Positions 1 to 18,071 of a stretch of 64,000 nucleotides of DNA are shown in pieces. Below the pieces are notes generated by a model. That model saw only the letters and a program-made list of their open reading frames with translations. It was not told where the DNA came from and ran no database searches. The stretch is from Bugulina stolonifera (taxonomy: Eukaryota; Bryozoa; Gymnolaemata; Cheilostomatida; Bugulidae), in NCBI GenBank assembly GCA_935421135.1, contig OW285195.1:12616391-12680390 (forward strand), written 5' to 3'. Numbering within the stretch: position 1 is the first letter of the stretch; every line of letters begins with the position of its first letter. A program made the position numbers and the translations under genes.

Positions 1-682
1 GTTCCTTTCGTGCTTTAGAAAAAGTTAAAAGATCTGCTTTTGTTGAGAATAAAGCACATCTTTGAAGTGAGTTAGGAGAGAATACTTTGAAAATATTGGG
101 AAGACAGTTTAACCTTTCTGTGAAGGGCGTCGTGTTAGTTCTGTCCCGAACTGTATATATGGTGGTAATATACAACATAAATAGCACCAGTCGTCTGGCG
201 ACCCGATGGAAACCTGCTGGCTGCATACATAGTTAGGCACATGCAAGCACCTGCTGCAAATTGGCATTGGCCCTGAAAGTCTAGCTGTCAGTGTACCAGC
301 AGTTATTCAGCTTCTTTCAGTTTCCAGTTGGCAATAACCACCAGCGGTTAGTTTGGGAGTCACTTTCCACCGCATTGTGACAAGCTACGGGTATTTATAC
401 CCTTGTTATCCTTATTGACTACGCTAATGTCAGTGCAAGGAAATATGAGGGTACGAGAAAGTCTATGCTACGTGGATCCCATAGACTACCACTTCCAATC
501 GAAATGACTGTAGTCTATAATATATATAACTTGTAGCCTCTGTCTACTAGAGATTGATGTTGACTGGGTCAAGCCATAGTGAATGTCCGCAAACAAATTC
601 TCAAATTTTTAGTCTCTGGTTTGCCTTCCACTGGGTGGGAGACTGATTCACATTAATAGGTTTACCAACAATATTACAACAG
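1..682. other. No supported gene; presumably PRDM1-like intron or upstream sequence
   Basis: I see no convincing exon here. The zinc-finger gene that follows must begin to the left, because no PR/SET domain is present in the window, so this stretch is most simply an intron of that gene. It is AT-rich with stop codons in all frames. Confidence 0.4.
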
Positions 683-762
683 CCCTCCTTTCTCTCCTCC
701 TGACTGTCCACCACAACAATTAGTTGCCCCTTATGCCAACTCTACCGCCACCATCTCTTCTG
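683..762 (+). CDS. Candidate upstream coding exon of the PRDM1-like gene
   Basis: An acceptor (ttacaacag) precedes a proline-rich reading frame that includes PPDCPPQQLVAPYA. A GTTGGC donor follows base 762. Joining base 762 to base 1189 keeps the frame exactly (one base left over, completed by GT) and gives ISS-GAVSPWS. Two other donors of this gene are also of GTT type (1823 and 5289), so the weak donor is not disqualifying. Proline-rich sequence between the PR domain and the zinc fingers is usual in PRDM1. Only frame and composition support this exon; an unspliced intron would look similar over 80 bases. Confidence 0.4.
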
Positions 763-1188
763 GTTGGCACAAACTGTCCCTTTCTCTCTTTCTTTGGATG
801 GAAAGTGTCAGACCTTGTGCACTCAGTAGCCTCATCTTTGAGGCTAAATAATTGCCACCTAACTAATTAATATTATGTATAGAGATATGGAATAGCTTTC
901 ACTTGCAGTCATCACTAAATAATAATGTCATATAATAGCCAAACAATGTCTGTCGTATTTGATTAATTGTTGGTAGAACAGTGAACTGTATTAAGTACTG
1001 ACCAATGCTATGCCAAATGGGAGGGTAAATTTAAAGCCACAAAACATCAATCATGCTTTTCACAATCTGTAGTAAACATGGCATAATGCCTCAAAATATT
1101 AATAATTATTTGGAGTGATGGAGTTGGTATTATAAGATGGGTTCAACTTGTTTACGGAATGTTTATGGTATGCATTGTTCATCTACAG

Positions 1189-7947
<6,759 letters not shown>

Positions 7948-8657
7948 GATCACCAGCAAGCGCTTGCCGATGCTTTCAGCAAGCACTTGTCAATGCTGTC
8001 ACAGATATTATGGGATGCAATCAAAGTAAAATCACAAGCGTGACCTTTCTAGTCTCACCATTAAAATTTTATGTTTAATATTGATAGTCCTGGTATTTTT
8101 AATTTGCAATATTTTGTTTATCAAAAGAGATTCTATTCTCAAAATTTTAAATCAAATCCGGTGTTGTCTGGTCACCAGATATTTAAACAGAGTGGACAAC
8201 TTCCTGTATATAATTCTTATTGTTATTATTCCAATATGGAAACCTCCTCAATTTGTAGTCGAATATTGTAATATGTTTTAACCAATTTTTGTTCTGAGAT
8301 ATTTACCAACATTGATATTATATTTGTATAGTATGTTGTTATACGGTATCATAGTCTATTATTATTATAGTGAAATGAATACTAGTCATTATATATATGT
8401 TTCTGTAAACTATATTATTGTTTCATAGTGTTGTAAAATCAGCTTAAAAGTACGTCAAATACTCATTGATCACATGATTACTATTCTGGAATATTCCGTA
8501 TTTGTAGTCAGTCATTCAGTTCATATATACTATTAATTGTCTCTTATGCTATGGAAGTAAATAGAGTCCAACCCATTTGGTGATTGTACATTGTGCATTT
8601 TTATTTTTAAGCATGTTCGTTAGAAACATTGCTGTAATACTCTCAATTATTGTGTTT

Positions 8658-8663
8658 TAATAA
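8658..8663 (+). terminator. Poly(A) signal of the PRDM1-like gene
   Basis: A canonical AATAAA lies about 710 bases after the stop codon of the zinc-finger gene, at the end of an AT-rich, stop-filled 3' UTR. No better signal lies nearer, so I take it as the 3' end; cleavage would fall around 8680. Confidence 0.6.
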
Positions 8664-10718
8664 AGATAATGGGCAAATACTTGCAAGCTGCACCTGCTAC
8701 CAATATTCTGTATATGTATTTGTACTTTATAACTGAGAATAGTGTGAAAGATATACCATCATGGATCAGTCTGTATACTTGATAGAAAAAGGTGGCCAGT
8801 ACGTACAGTACTGACTTCACCACTCTGCAACATTGTAGGGAAAGACATCATTGCAGTCACAACCTCTTGCTTCCAACTAGGCTTTGTGTTGCGTTCTTTA
8901 GTAGTCCATTAGGGCCCATGAATTGTCATTACTGACTATAAGATACTATCTATTGAACAACATACAAAACTTCTGCCTTTTATAGTTTGCGAAACCAAGC
9001 TTGAATAGCATTCACATATAAATAGTTACAGAATAGCTTGAATAGCTTTAATATATACAAAATAGCTCTAAAAGCACATTATAGCATACAAACACTGAAT
9101 GATATGTATAATCTGCCAGCTTGGTAGTTCAGCTTGCATGTCACTCTTTATATGGATGTAAACTATACAACACAATATGGTACCATTACACTATACACAT
9201 ATATTCGTATTATACTACTATTATAGCTATTATAGCAAGAATTATAACTAGACAAATTCAGTCTACAATGTAGTCGACCAATATTAATCAAGGCTCAACA
9301 CTGAAAGACATACTTTGCAGGTATTAGCGCTTACTAAATACGTACTAAGAGACGTCTATATAAATGTTAAGTTTCGGGTAAGAATGGAAAACTTATAAAA
9401 AGAAGAGAAGACAACCTCCATTTATTGAATGTTCGCAAAATATTTGCTACATCAAAACATAGATGACTTCTCTTGTTAGGTATTGAGTGCAAATTTATTC
9501 CTCACATTTATACATGTACATGTATATTTTTATGTATATGCCACTGCAGATGAATCATTTAGTTATTATAAGATATACATGTACACTGTACACATAGTTC
9601 ACGATTCTTAAGCTGCCATCCCAGAATGCTTTAAGGTAGCCTGTTTAAAAACTACCATATTTGCATCAACCCAGAACTACATGTAAATATTGATTCATAG
9701 GCAATTGCTTATAACCTGAAGTTGTCCTCTCCCAAATACTGGGTTTAGCAAGAGAGGATAACTTCAAATTATAATCAATAGCTTATACTTGGTAGTGCCC
9801 ATGAAAAGAAAGACGAGGAGAGAAATTGAGAGAGGGCAACTTATAATCAAGATCAATGGGCTCCATTATATTGATAGTGTTGCAGTAGCCATAAAACTTG
9901 TTATATTATCACAATATAGAATTGATACTGTTGGCAGATCATGTACATGTAAGTACAGAGCAAGCAGTTGATGGAATTGACTAGAACTAATGTTGATCTA
10001 GTGCAACAGTAGGCTACATGCAATTTTTACTATCCAAAGTGCCTGCTGCTTTGATGCCAGCCCTGCTATCATCGGCAAGAGAAAAACAAATGTTTCCTGA
10101 GGATGATTAACGTATGACTAGTATTACATGGATATCATCAGGAATAAATAAAATCTCTAGTCAGAGCAACCATCTTTGAATTATTAATGTACTCCAATTA
10201 CTCATTTGCTTCTGTATTGATACATCAAATATAACAATACTATACTTCAAAGTCATCTTCCTTTTTATTTGACATTTACTAGATAGAAGTATAATAGCAT
10301 ACATGTATGTACATTGTACAAGATCCTATTTTAGGTGAACTACAGAACAAGCCATGGAACAATACACAGAACCAGAGTCCAAACTTTATGGAAATACACT
10401 AACAAGGTGGTAAAGGACGCAGATGAACATCAATTCAACCATAACAGTAGCCTGGGATTTAAGTTCTGAAAAGGAATGGGCAGGTATGTTGTCTGGTTTG
10501 GAACCCAGGCTGTCTAACTTAAAAATTCAATACTATAATGTACATGAATGCATTTCTAGTATATCATTCACATTTTTAGTAGCTTATATGACTAGTACAC
10601 GTGGGGCGATTCATATAAATGCACACATATTATCAAGTTATTTGATATTGCAAAGGGGGTGGGAATGATATTACACTGTACAGATGTCTATAGCTACTCT
10701 CCAAAGTGTGTAGAGCGC
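8664..10718. other. Intergenic region between convergent PRDM1-like and TRNAU1AP genes
   Basis: No coding exon found on either strand. It contains one MITE-like palindrome (9712-9865), several TACATGTA runs, and an AT-rich stretch. A TTTATT at 10264-10269 is an AATAAA on the minus strand and could serve TRNAU1AP, about 450 bases after its stop. Confidence 0.6.
9712..9865. repeat. MITE-like inverted repeat (AGTTGTCCTCT family)
   Basis: The left arm GAAGTTGTCCTCTCCC and right arm AGAGAGGATAACTTC form a palindrome around 9745. The outer right side reads ATTATAATCAATAGCTTAT and then GTGCCCAT, the same terminal sequence seen in the copy at 50801-50906. A second, decayed arm (GAGAGAGGGCAACTTATAAT) follows at about 9830. 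No coding capacity. Confidence 0.6.
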
Positions 10719-13249
10719 TCAGTAAGATGGAATGAATGTCTCTGAACTAGGATGAATGTCTCCGAACCACCTTGAGCTCTCCAGAGCCTCATAAACCTCT
10801 CCACTCATGTTTACAAAATCTTTGTTGATCTCCTTGGAATCATCTACCAGTACTGGTTCACAGGAACTTTCCTGTTCATCGTACTCAGTGCTAAATAACA
10901 ATACCACACAGAATGTAATACATACACATTGGATAGTGGGCAATAGACTCCCAGTTTGAAGTTGTGCCCTCGATCTATTGAGGAGAACACAACTCCACAC
11001 AACTAATCATCACTATTGACAACGTGGTTTATACTAAGTTCTGAACTATGGAAAGAAGTAGCATATGCATCAACAACCAACCTAACCACAACATTCATGT
11101 AGTACATGTACACAGTACACTAGTATGCATTTATTTATACCTACATGTACCTACATGTAAGTACTAAACAAGTAGGTTACTTACTATTGACTGTGCGCTA
11201 CGTTATTCCTACTATTATAGTACTGAGATTTGTACCACTGTCCCTGGTTCATCATTTGATTGTACCCTGCGTCACCATACATCTAGTAAATAAAGAGTAC
11301 AATATACATGTACATTATGATCTATGGATATCATATTAGACATAGCATAAGTAAAGGACATAAATGTACATGATATATAATTGTTGTCAGTCAGCAGCCA
11401 ACAACATGGCTCTTAAACTGGGGTAGAAAAGGAACATGACCTGTTTATGGGTCATAAACCACAGCTTGCTGGCCGTTCAGTGCATTATACATCCAAGTAG
11501 GGCTGCAGAATAATAAGGGAGAGAGGATACAACTCTGAAACCAAATGCTACATAATGGTTTAGCCAAGAACCTAACACATACTAAATTCATACAGCACAG
11601 CAGCCAATTTACTATACAGAGCACTATTTGTATATTATTGATGTGCTACAGCTCCATCTTCATTATATAACATAACTAATTGACCAATCACTGATTGTAT
11701 GAACATGACATGATGTGCTGTTAGTCTGAAGAGGCTTGTTAGGCACCATTATTATCCAGAAAGAAAGCGTGTGATTGGATAACCGCACTAATCATACTTA
11801 CATTATGTTGGTTATGGTACTGGTTATTATAATTGGTACGAGGCTGTGCAGCTCTGATCTTGATCCTTCTGCCGAGGAGAAGGGTGTTGTTTAGTTCTAT
11901 CATAGCTTTCTGCTGCTCTGTCTCATCTGAGAATCTCACGAAGGCAAAGCCTAAAATGTAACATCAGAATAAAGGAATATGGAATCATCGCACATGGTCT
12001 TTTACCTTTTAGTGAATAGCCAGCTATTATCCAACAGAGTGATTGTTACTATGAAACAGCTGAATTAGGCTCCATAAATGCTGTAAAATGACACAGATAT
12101 GTCTTAAACTCCGCCTACCATCACTATATCCTGCGCCTTAGACTCCGCCTACTATCACTCACCTCTAGAGAGTCCCGTCATCTTATCACAGACAACCTTG
12201 GCAGCTGTAGTACTCGTATATGTACTAGCAAAGTGATTGAAAAGAGCCGAGTCATCTACCATAACATCCAGGTCACCCACCCACACTGACCACTCAGTTG
12301 AACGCTCCTGATTGGATTTATCTCCGACTGTATTAAGCTTAAACCTGTCACAAGTAAGTAGATAGACCAATGAAACGCACAGTACAGAATAACTATGAGT
12401 GTTGAAAGATGATTAAAATATAATACAAGGAAGCATCAGCGAAAGTGAACCACACTACAGTCAACTTCTCAAATAATAGAATGTGCTAAGTTACCTCTTC
12501 GGTGGATTAGAGTTGGGTATTGGCTTTCCAGGAAGAGTCTGTAACACTTTGGAGGCAATATTCTGGTCTATGAACTCGACAAAACAGTAGCCCATTGGGA
12601 GACCTAAAATATGTACATATGTATATAGAAGCGGATATAGCAGAAGTACTACAATGACCAGCGATAGGGCATGCACATCAACCAAGACTGAGTACCACGG
12701 TAGCAGCATTACAGTCAACTTGCCATAATACATACACCATATATACATATCAGTTGAGGACACAGAGCGCTACGTATACTGTAACACAGTCTGTATGTAT
12801 ATCAATTGTTACACTCACTGTCAAACTAACACCAGTGGGATATTCGTAACCATGAGTTTTGCATTTGACCATCTGTACCGGGAGTGAATTACGAACACTA
12901 AACTTGACAGTGGCGGAATTTTAAGCCACAAAGGCAGGCATATTAATCTATCAGTATTGCTGTTACTCTTAGCTTAGGTTATATAAATTTTTCCTAAAAA
13001 GTAACAGCATGGTAGGTGCTAATTGTACCCAACAAATCACTGTGACTGGTAATGAATATAAAATAACAAGGTAACATTCCTACCTGTCATCTTATTGAGG
13101 GGCGCTTTGACCTCCCGTACTATGTTGTCTGACCTCTCGAGTGCTTCTCTGAAAGCATGCACCAGGAAGTTATCATCCATGTAGGGTTCCAAATCACCCA
13201 TCCACAGCGTAGCGCTACGCCTAGTTTCCCTTGACCCAGCAGATTCCAT
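10719..13249 (-). CDS. TRNAU1AP: TRNAU1AP (SECp43), selenocysteine tRNA-associated protein
   Basis: RNA-binding factor that works with tRNA-Sec and the selenoprotein synthesis machinery. Exons, in transcript order: 13249-13084, 12603-12495, 12344-12163, 11950-11802, 11282-11185, 10890-10719. They sum to 876 bases, 291 aa plus stop, against 287 aa in the human protein. RRM1 begins TLWMGDLEPYMDDNF, nearly the family's diagnostic N-terminus, and continues GYCFVEFIDQNIASKVL. RRM2 runs SVWVGDLDVMVDDSALF to GFAFVRFSDETEQQKAM. A Tyr/Gln/Asn-rich linker follows (exon 5), then the conserved C-terminal helix block EINKDFVNMSGEVYEALESS. All introns are GT-AG and phase-consistent. The ATG at 13249 is chosen because the RRM starts 14 residues later. 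Its presence implies this organism makes selenoproteins (inference). Confidence 0.95.
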
Positions 13250-13569
13250 CAGTTATCTGAAAGTAGTAAGCTTCTGTGTGAGTAGTTTGTGTTAATATTG
13301 ACACAGATAGCTATGAACATAACAAAGATAACGGCAAAAGGTCCGATATATTACAAAGGAGCGCATATAAGTGGCTTGTATTTTCTTCAGTCAGAGTGGA
13401 AAAAGTGTCTAATTTTAGTTCTTCACCAGCTCGTCTTAAGGTAAAGCTTATTTCATTCTTGCATGACACTATCTCTTTTTCTCTGCTGCATCATCTTGAC
13501 ATCACTAATCAAGTATTTTGAGGGATGTGTCCCATACAGTCGTGGTGCATATGACATGTGGCCTACAGA
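13250..13569. other. Upstream of TRNAU1AP; nothing recognised
   Basis: This gap holds the presumed promoter and 5' UTR of the minus-strand TRNAU1AP gene. No TATA box or second gene is evident. It grades into LINE relics on the left side of the retrotransposon nest. Confidence 0.5.
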
Positions 13570-14345
13570 AGCTGGTGTACCCCAGTAATTGTGTACTTTG
13601 GGAAGCATTATGAATCGAGCTTTAAATCATGCCTAACTGTCTTTTGGCTCTAAGTGCCATAGCCCTTATTTTCCCATCAAATTTCAAGTTCAATGGCTGT
13701 ACGACACCCAAGTACTTAGCTTCTTTAACAATTACATTGTACCAGGTATCAATGAGCGTATGCAAAGTATGGGGGGGGGGGAGCACCAGTGGAATCGCAG
13801 GCCAAATATTGAGTCATCTTAAAAATTTGGCTACCAATCTTAAGAATATCTGGAAGATTTTGCATCAGTAGGTTAAAATGTACCTTGTTGAAGGCTCTTA
13901 CTCAATCGGATAGGCAAGCTACTAGTAAACTCAATTCAAGTATCTGGCCATCTCAAGATAAGCACTACCCAGTCGGATTTCACAGGAAAGTACCTTTTCA
14001 AAACCGTATTGTCTATTATCCTATCTAATATGAAGCTTAAGTGGTGTAAAAGTTTTTATGTGATACTCGTGAGATTGGTTAATAATTATTTGGTTTATAA
14101 GTAGCGCCTCACTTGTGTAGGGAAAACATTTGGGCCAGTTTCGAGGGGGAAAGAGTAATGGAGAGTCTTGAGCTAGAGTGAAACTTTGAAGATGCATTTA
14201 ATGCACTTGGCAGTCACAACAGGATCAGTGATTATATTTTCTATAGTATACTTTATTCAGACCTGGTGATGTTGCCTATGTTATATTCTTCTGGTTAAAG
14301 AATAGTTTTATGACATCCTCCACTGAATATTTTGTGCTGCAGGCC
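13570..14345 (-). pseudogene. Decayed LINE reverse transcriptase remnant
   Basis: Read on the minus strand and shifting frame as needed, short blocks align in order with the intact LINE next door: DPVVTAKCIKCIFKVSL, KLAQ...LHK, YKPNNY-PIS, QYGFEKVLSCEIRL, RAFNKVHFNLLMQNL, EAKYLGVVQPLNLKF and RAKRQLGM. These correspond to the reverse-transcriptase fingers, palm and thumb. Many stops and frameshifts interrupt it, so it is long dead. Most of the segment 13998-14206 is repeated in inverted orientation at 15007-15041 plus 18486-18672. Confidence 0.75.
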
Positions 14346-15006
14346 TAAAAACCAGTATAATCTAGTTTATGTTAATGGCCTTTACAGTAGAGTATTGTGC
14401 ACTAAAGAATTCAGTACATTTTTTTCGGATCTTCGGTGTGGTCATTATATTATTGTTGTAAAGGAGCTTCATTGGGGATTCAGTAATTCCTTGAATGCTG
14501 TGAGCTCTCCACTTCTGCTTATACTTGCTAATGATCATGATGACTGATGGTTAATTAAAAATATTTAGACAATAAATAATTATAATCAATAATCCTGCAA
14601 GACATTACACTGACTATACTATTTATACACAGTCATTATACAGCGACAATTTCAATTTCAAATTGAATTTAAATTGAATACCACAATGTAAAAAGCAAAT
14701 AGTAAATAGCTAATAGTAAGCATGTAGCCTATAGTAATAACTAATAGTCAATATTTTACTCATCATAATATTACTATTAATATAGATATTAATTATAATT
14801 ATTATATTCACATATTCAATGTCTGTGGCTGAAGTCGATGTCAATCACTCAAGTCAATGTGAATGATTTACCTCAGAATTTACCTCAGATGAGGTAGGAC
14901 TCCGCCAGCAATTTCATGTAAATCCATAAGGGAGCCTCTAGTTTTAACTAATTTTGGACTAGGGGGTCCGCAATATTTACAGTAGAGTATATCACTGTTT
15001 AGGATT
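14346..15006. other. AT-rich spacer inside the LINE nest
   Basis: No gene or clear repeat seen. It is very AT-rich from 14560 to 14830 and separates the two inverted LINE relics. Confidence 0.5.
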
Positions 15007-15041
15007 GGAAGTTGCATTAAATGCATCTTCAAAGTTTCACT
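15007..15041 (+). pseudogene. Left piece of a plus-strand LINE relic, split by a later insertion
   Basis: TGCATTAAATGCATCTTC followed by AAAGTTTCACTC is the reverse complement of 14178-14206. The sequence that should follow (CTAGCTCAAGACTC) resumes only at 18486, so about 3.4 kb has been inserted here. Confidence 0.65.
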
Positions 15042-15184
15042 CGTCTTACGTCTTCTTCTTTAGAACGTACTAGAGCTTGTTGCAAGGGGTACGCCTCATC
15101 TGATTTTGGTTTTTGTCAAGATTACTATGGTCATATATTTATGTTATGCTAACATGTTGCACTAATATAGATTTGTTGCTATGT

Positions 15185-17977
15185 TTATTGTAATAAATGT
15201 GACTTAAGCTCACGTATAGTCCTGGGCAGAAAGCTACCATGGTAAGCAGAAGTTTTTGTGTAGATAGTGGGTGGGTCACCTCTTGTAGTAGCTCTAGTGA
15301 CAGTTGTGTTAGTAGGACGATTGTTCATCAGCTCATCATAAGTGTTAGCAAGAGCTTCGTGGTGTTCTTCATTCGCCAAAATGCGTAAGAGGAGGTTGTG
15401 TCGGTTCTTCCTGCGACGGTTGCTAAGCGTATCAAGATTAAGTTCCTTGAGGACAGCAGATATGCTAACTCTACCTTTTAAATTACAGATGTAACGCACA
15501 GCACTGTTTTGTACCATTTCAATGTTGGTAATTTGGTAATCATGGACGGGATCCCAGACGGCAGATGCATATTCCATGTGTGGCCGACAGAGACTAGTAT
15601 ATGCAAGTAGCTTAGCATCTTTGGTTGATCCGTGGAGTGCCCCCCTAACCATACCCAGTTGTCGTCTAGCTTTGGTGATTTGTGAACTAATATGAGAGGT
15701 GAACTTTAGATTAGATTGGATGATCACACCCAGGTATTTAGTTTCAATGTCAGTGTCGAGTTGTGCGTCATTTAAGGTGTAATATGCCGCCGGAGCTTCC
15801 GGTTTATGATTGAAGGTCATAATCGAGCATTTGGTAGTGTTGAACGACATGCACCAGGTGTTAGCCCAATCGGCCAAGGAAGTTATGTTCATCTGGAATC
15901 TTGAATGGTCCTCGTCAGTGTTGACAGTTTGGTAAATGAGAGTGTCATCAGCGAATAAGCTGACATTACAATCTATATACTCAGGTAGATCATTTATATA
16001 GATGAGAAATAGTGTAGGGCCCAACACAGAGCCCTGTGGAACACCTGAAGTAACTGGTAGTTCCGTCGATTTCTCTCCGGCTACTATCACTGTTTGCCTC
16101 CGGTCACGCAGGAAGTCATAAATCCAAAGCAATATTTTGTTGCTAATATTTGGTATACGGGCTAACTTAGACATAAGCAGTTGATGGGGAACTTTGTCAA
16201 AGGCTTTAGCAAAGTCCATGATAATGGCATGTCTGGTGTTACCTTTATCAACACTACGAGCTATGTCATGATAGGTGGTACAGAGTTGTGTTTCGCAGGA
16301 TAATCCTCTACGAAAGCCGTGTTGGCGGTTGTGCAGAACTGTATCCAGGGTGTCGTTCAGGTAGTGTAGGATAATGTGTTCCATTAGCTTGCAGGGAATG
16401 CTGGTGAGTGAGATGGGTCGGTAATTATTTGGTTGATCCGAAGCACCCCTTTTGTGGAGCGGGCTAACATGAGCAAGTTTCCAACTTTGCGGAAGTTTAG
16501 AGCATGTTAAAGAGACGTTAAATATATGTGTAAGGCAGCGGGCAGTCATGATGGGGTCGATCACCAAATCTTCTTTACGTAATCCATCCGGACCAGGGGC
16601 TTTGCCGCTTTTTAGGGCTTGTAATAGTGTTGATACTCCTTCTGGTTTGATTTCGATATTCTCATCAGCGGGGGTCACTGCCGGATAGTTAGGATCTTCA
16701 GAGATCTGGTGCTGAGAGCAGAACTGTTTGTTAAAAAAGGAGTTGAGTATTGTAGCACATTCCTTAGCATCATTTGTGCTGTTGCCACTTTCGTCCGACA
16801 ACTTGAGCGGGGGTTTAGTCGATTTTTTTAACCACTTGAGATGGTTGTAAAAGGGTTTGCTATTGCCCGATTCTAAAGGTTTGCAGATCTTATTGTCAAT
16901 ATAGGATTGCTTAATATCTTTTAGCATTTGCTTTCCTTGTCGCCTTTCTATCTTATATTGTCTTAAGTAGAAGGGGTTTGATGTTTTTTTGTATTTGTTG
17001 TACATTAGCCCCTGTCTCTTTACTACTTTACGGGCAGATCTGTTGAACCATATTGGTTCGTTAGGGTTTCTGGGTTTGATAGGCTTAAGTGGAACTGACT
17101 GGTTGATAGCCTTTTTTATTTGGTTAACAAACAAATTCCACATGTTGTCAACATCGTTCATGCTTGCGAGACTAATCTGCGTTGGCCATAAGAGTTTTTG
17201 AAACAGGTCAACATCAGCTTTACGATACAGCTTTATGAGCCTGGTAGGTGTAGTTACAGTGGTTTTGTGATGTCGAAGTTCAACAGATATAATATAGTGA
17301 TCGCTCACACCAGGAGATATGACCTGGGAAGACAGGTTTAGTGGTTGTGTAGAGCATACCAAGTCAAGGGTATTTCCCTTCACGTGTGTTGGTTTTTCAA
17401 TGATTTGCGTCATGTTGAGTTCGTGTAAGAATGATAAAAAGTCCTCATGAAGAGACTTGTATTGACAGTTGTCTTTTATAGAGTCAGTTTGCCAGTCAAA
17501 ACCTGGGAAATTGAGGTCCCCTACGAGTATGATGTGGTCATGTGGATATTTGTTTATAATTTTAGTAAATGACTCACGAAGGCTAAGAAGTGAGTTGCCA
17601 ACATGTGGACGATAGTAACAGGCAAGAACGATGTTATTATTTATTTTTACAAATAGGATTTCTTCATCGCCAACTGGGATATCTATAGATTCAGGTTCTA
17701 GTAGATAACTAGCAGCAATCATCGATCCTCCACCATGAATATTCCTGTCCTTCCTGAAGAAGATTAAGTCTTCGCGGTCTAATACTGCTCTACTGTTTAT
17801 TGAATTGTCAAGATGAGTCTCAGTCAAGCATATAATGTCGTATTCAGCAGTTAAGGCAGCAAGTTCATGAGTTTTACCCTTAGCAGATCTGCAATTAGCA
17901 TGGAATAGTTTTAGACAGTTGTATTCGTTTGGTTCTGAGTAGTTGCTGGCTTCACTAACACCCAGTTTCCCGAAGTT
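15185..17977 (-). CDS. LINE ORF2: AP-like endonuclease plus reverse transcriptase
   Basis: Enzyme that nicks target DNA and reverse-transcribes the element RNA. The frame is open from just below an in-frame TGA at 17978-17980 to the stop at 15185, with no frameshift. Counting from 17827 (880 residues): endonuclease motifs TETHLD (2-7), HGGG (31-34), GDLNFPGFDW (103-112) and SDHY (175-178); reverse-transcriptase motifs NNYRPISLTS (467-476), DFAKAFDKVPH (538-548), GVPQGSVLGP (595-604), FADD catalytic site (625-628) and KYLGV (about 690). Upstream of 17827 the frame encodes more endonuclease N-terminus (LFHANCRSAKGKTHELAAL), so the true product starts earlier. No ATG sits in this upstream part and it overlaps ORF1, so translation may depend on reinitiation or frameshifting. 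The uninterrupted frame suggests a recent insertion. Confidence 0.9.
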   Translation of the reverse strand, partial: NFGKLGVSEASNYSEPNEYNCLKLFHANCRSAKGKTHELAALTAEYDIICLTETHLDNSINSRAVLDREDLIFFRKDRNIHGGGSMIAASYLLEPESIDIPVGDEEILFVKINNNIVLACYYRPHVGNSLLSLRESFTKIINKYPHDHIILVGDLNFPGFDWQTDSIKDNCQYKSLHEDFLSFLHELNMTQIIEKPTHVKGNTLDLVCSTQPLNLSSQVISPGVSDHYIISVELRHHKTTVTTPTRLIKLYRKADVDLFQKLLWPTQISLASMNDVDNMWNLFVNQIKKAINQSVPLKPIKPRNPNEPIWFNRSARKVVKRQGLMYNKYKKTSNPFYLRQYKIERRQGKQMLKDIKQSYIDNKICKPLESGNSKPFYNHLKWLKKSTKPPLKLSDESGNSTNDAKECATILNSFFNKQFCSQHQISEDPNYPAVTPADENIEIKPEGVSTLLQALKSGKAPGPDGLRKEDLVIDPIMTARCLTHIFNVSLTCSKLPQSWKLAHVSPLHKRGASDQPNNYRPISLTSIPCKLMEHIILHYLNDTLDTVLHNRQHGFRRGLSCETQLCTTYHDIARSVDKGNTRHAIIMDFAKAFDKVPHQLLMSKLARIPNISNKILLWIYDFLRDRRQTVIVAGEKSTELPVTSGVPQGSVLGPTLFLIYINDLPEYIDCNVSLFADDTLIYQTVNTDEDHSRFQMNITSLADWANTWCMSFNTTKCSIMTFNHKPEAPAAYYTLNDAQLDTDIETKYLGVIIQSNLKFTSHISSQITKARRQLGMVRGALHGSTKDAKLLAYTSLCRPHMEYASAVWDPVHDYQITNIEMVQNSAVRYICNLKGRVSISAVLKELNLDTLSNRRRKNRHNLLLRILANEEHHEALANTYDELMNNRPTNTTVTRATTRGDPPTIYTKTSAYHGSFLPRTIRELKSHLLQ

Positions 17978-18068
17978 TCATCTTTTGTTTGAATTTTCAT
18001 ATCACGAATGCGATAGTTGGCTTGGTTGTCTTCAGACTTTAGTTTTTTTATTTGTTGACGAAGGTTAT
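17911..18068 (-). pseudogene. LINE ORF1 C-terminal fragment
   Basis: A second frame, overlapping the start of ORF2, encodes a charged, coiled-coil-like segment (LRQQIKKLKSEDNQANYRI) and then VLVKPATTQNQTNTTV with a TAA at 17911-17913. ORF1 proteins of this LINE group often have coiled coils. The rest of ORF1 is missing because the element is 5' truncated at about 18070. Confidence 0.55.
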
Positions 18069-18071
18069 AGG

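Larger units (their letters stand above)
15042..18071 (-). mobile_element. Long LINE, Jockey/CR1-like, 5' truncated
   Basis: Non-LTR retrotransposon holding the tail of ORF1 (17911-18068) and a complete-looking ORF2 (stop at 15185), then about 140 bases of 3' UTR ending near 15042 at the boundary with the older LINE relic. It abuts, head to head, the plus-strand LINE fragment starting about 18072. The clade is judged from motif style (QHGFRRGLSCETQL, GVPQGSVLGP, FADD) and not from a phylogeny. Confidence 0.8.

Noticed and set aside
16989..17201. Plus-strand open frame of 70 codons inside the LINE
   Set aside because: Antisense shadow of the ORF2 reading frame.
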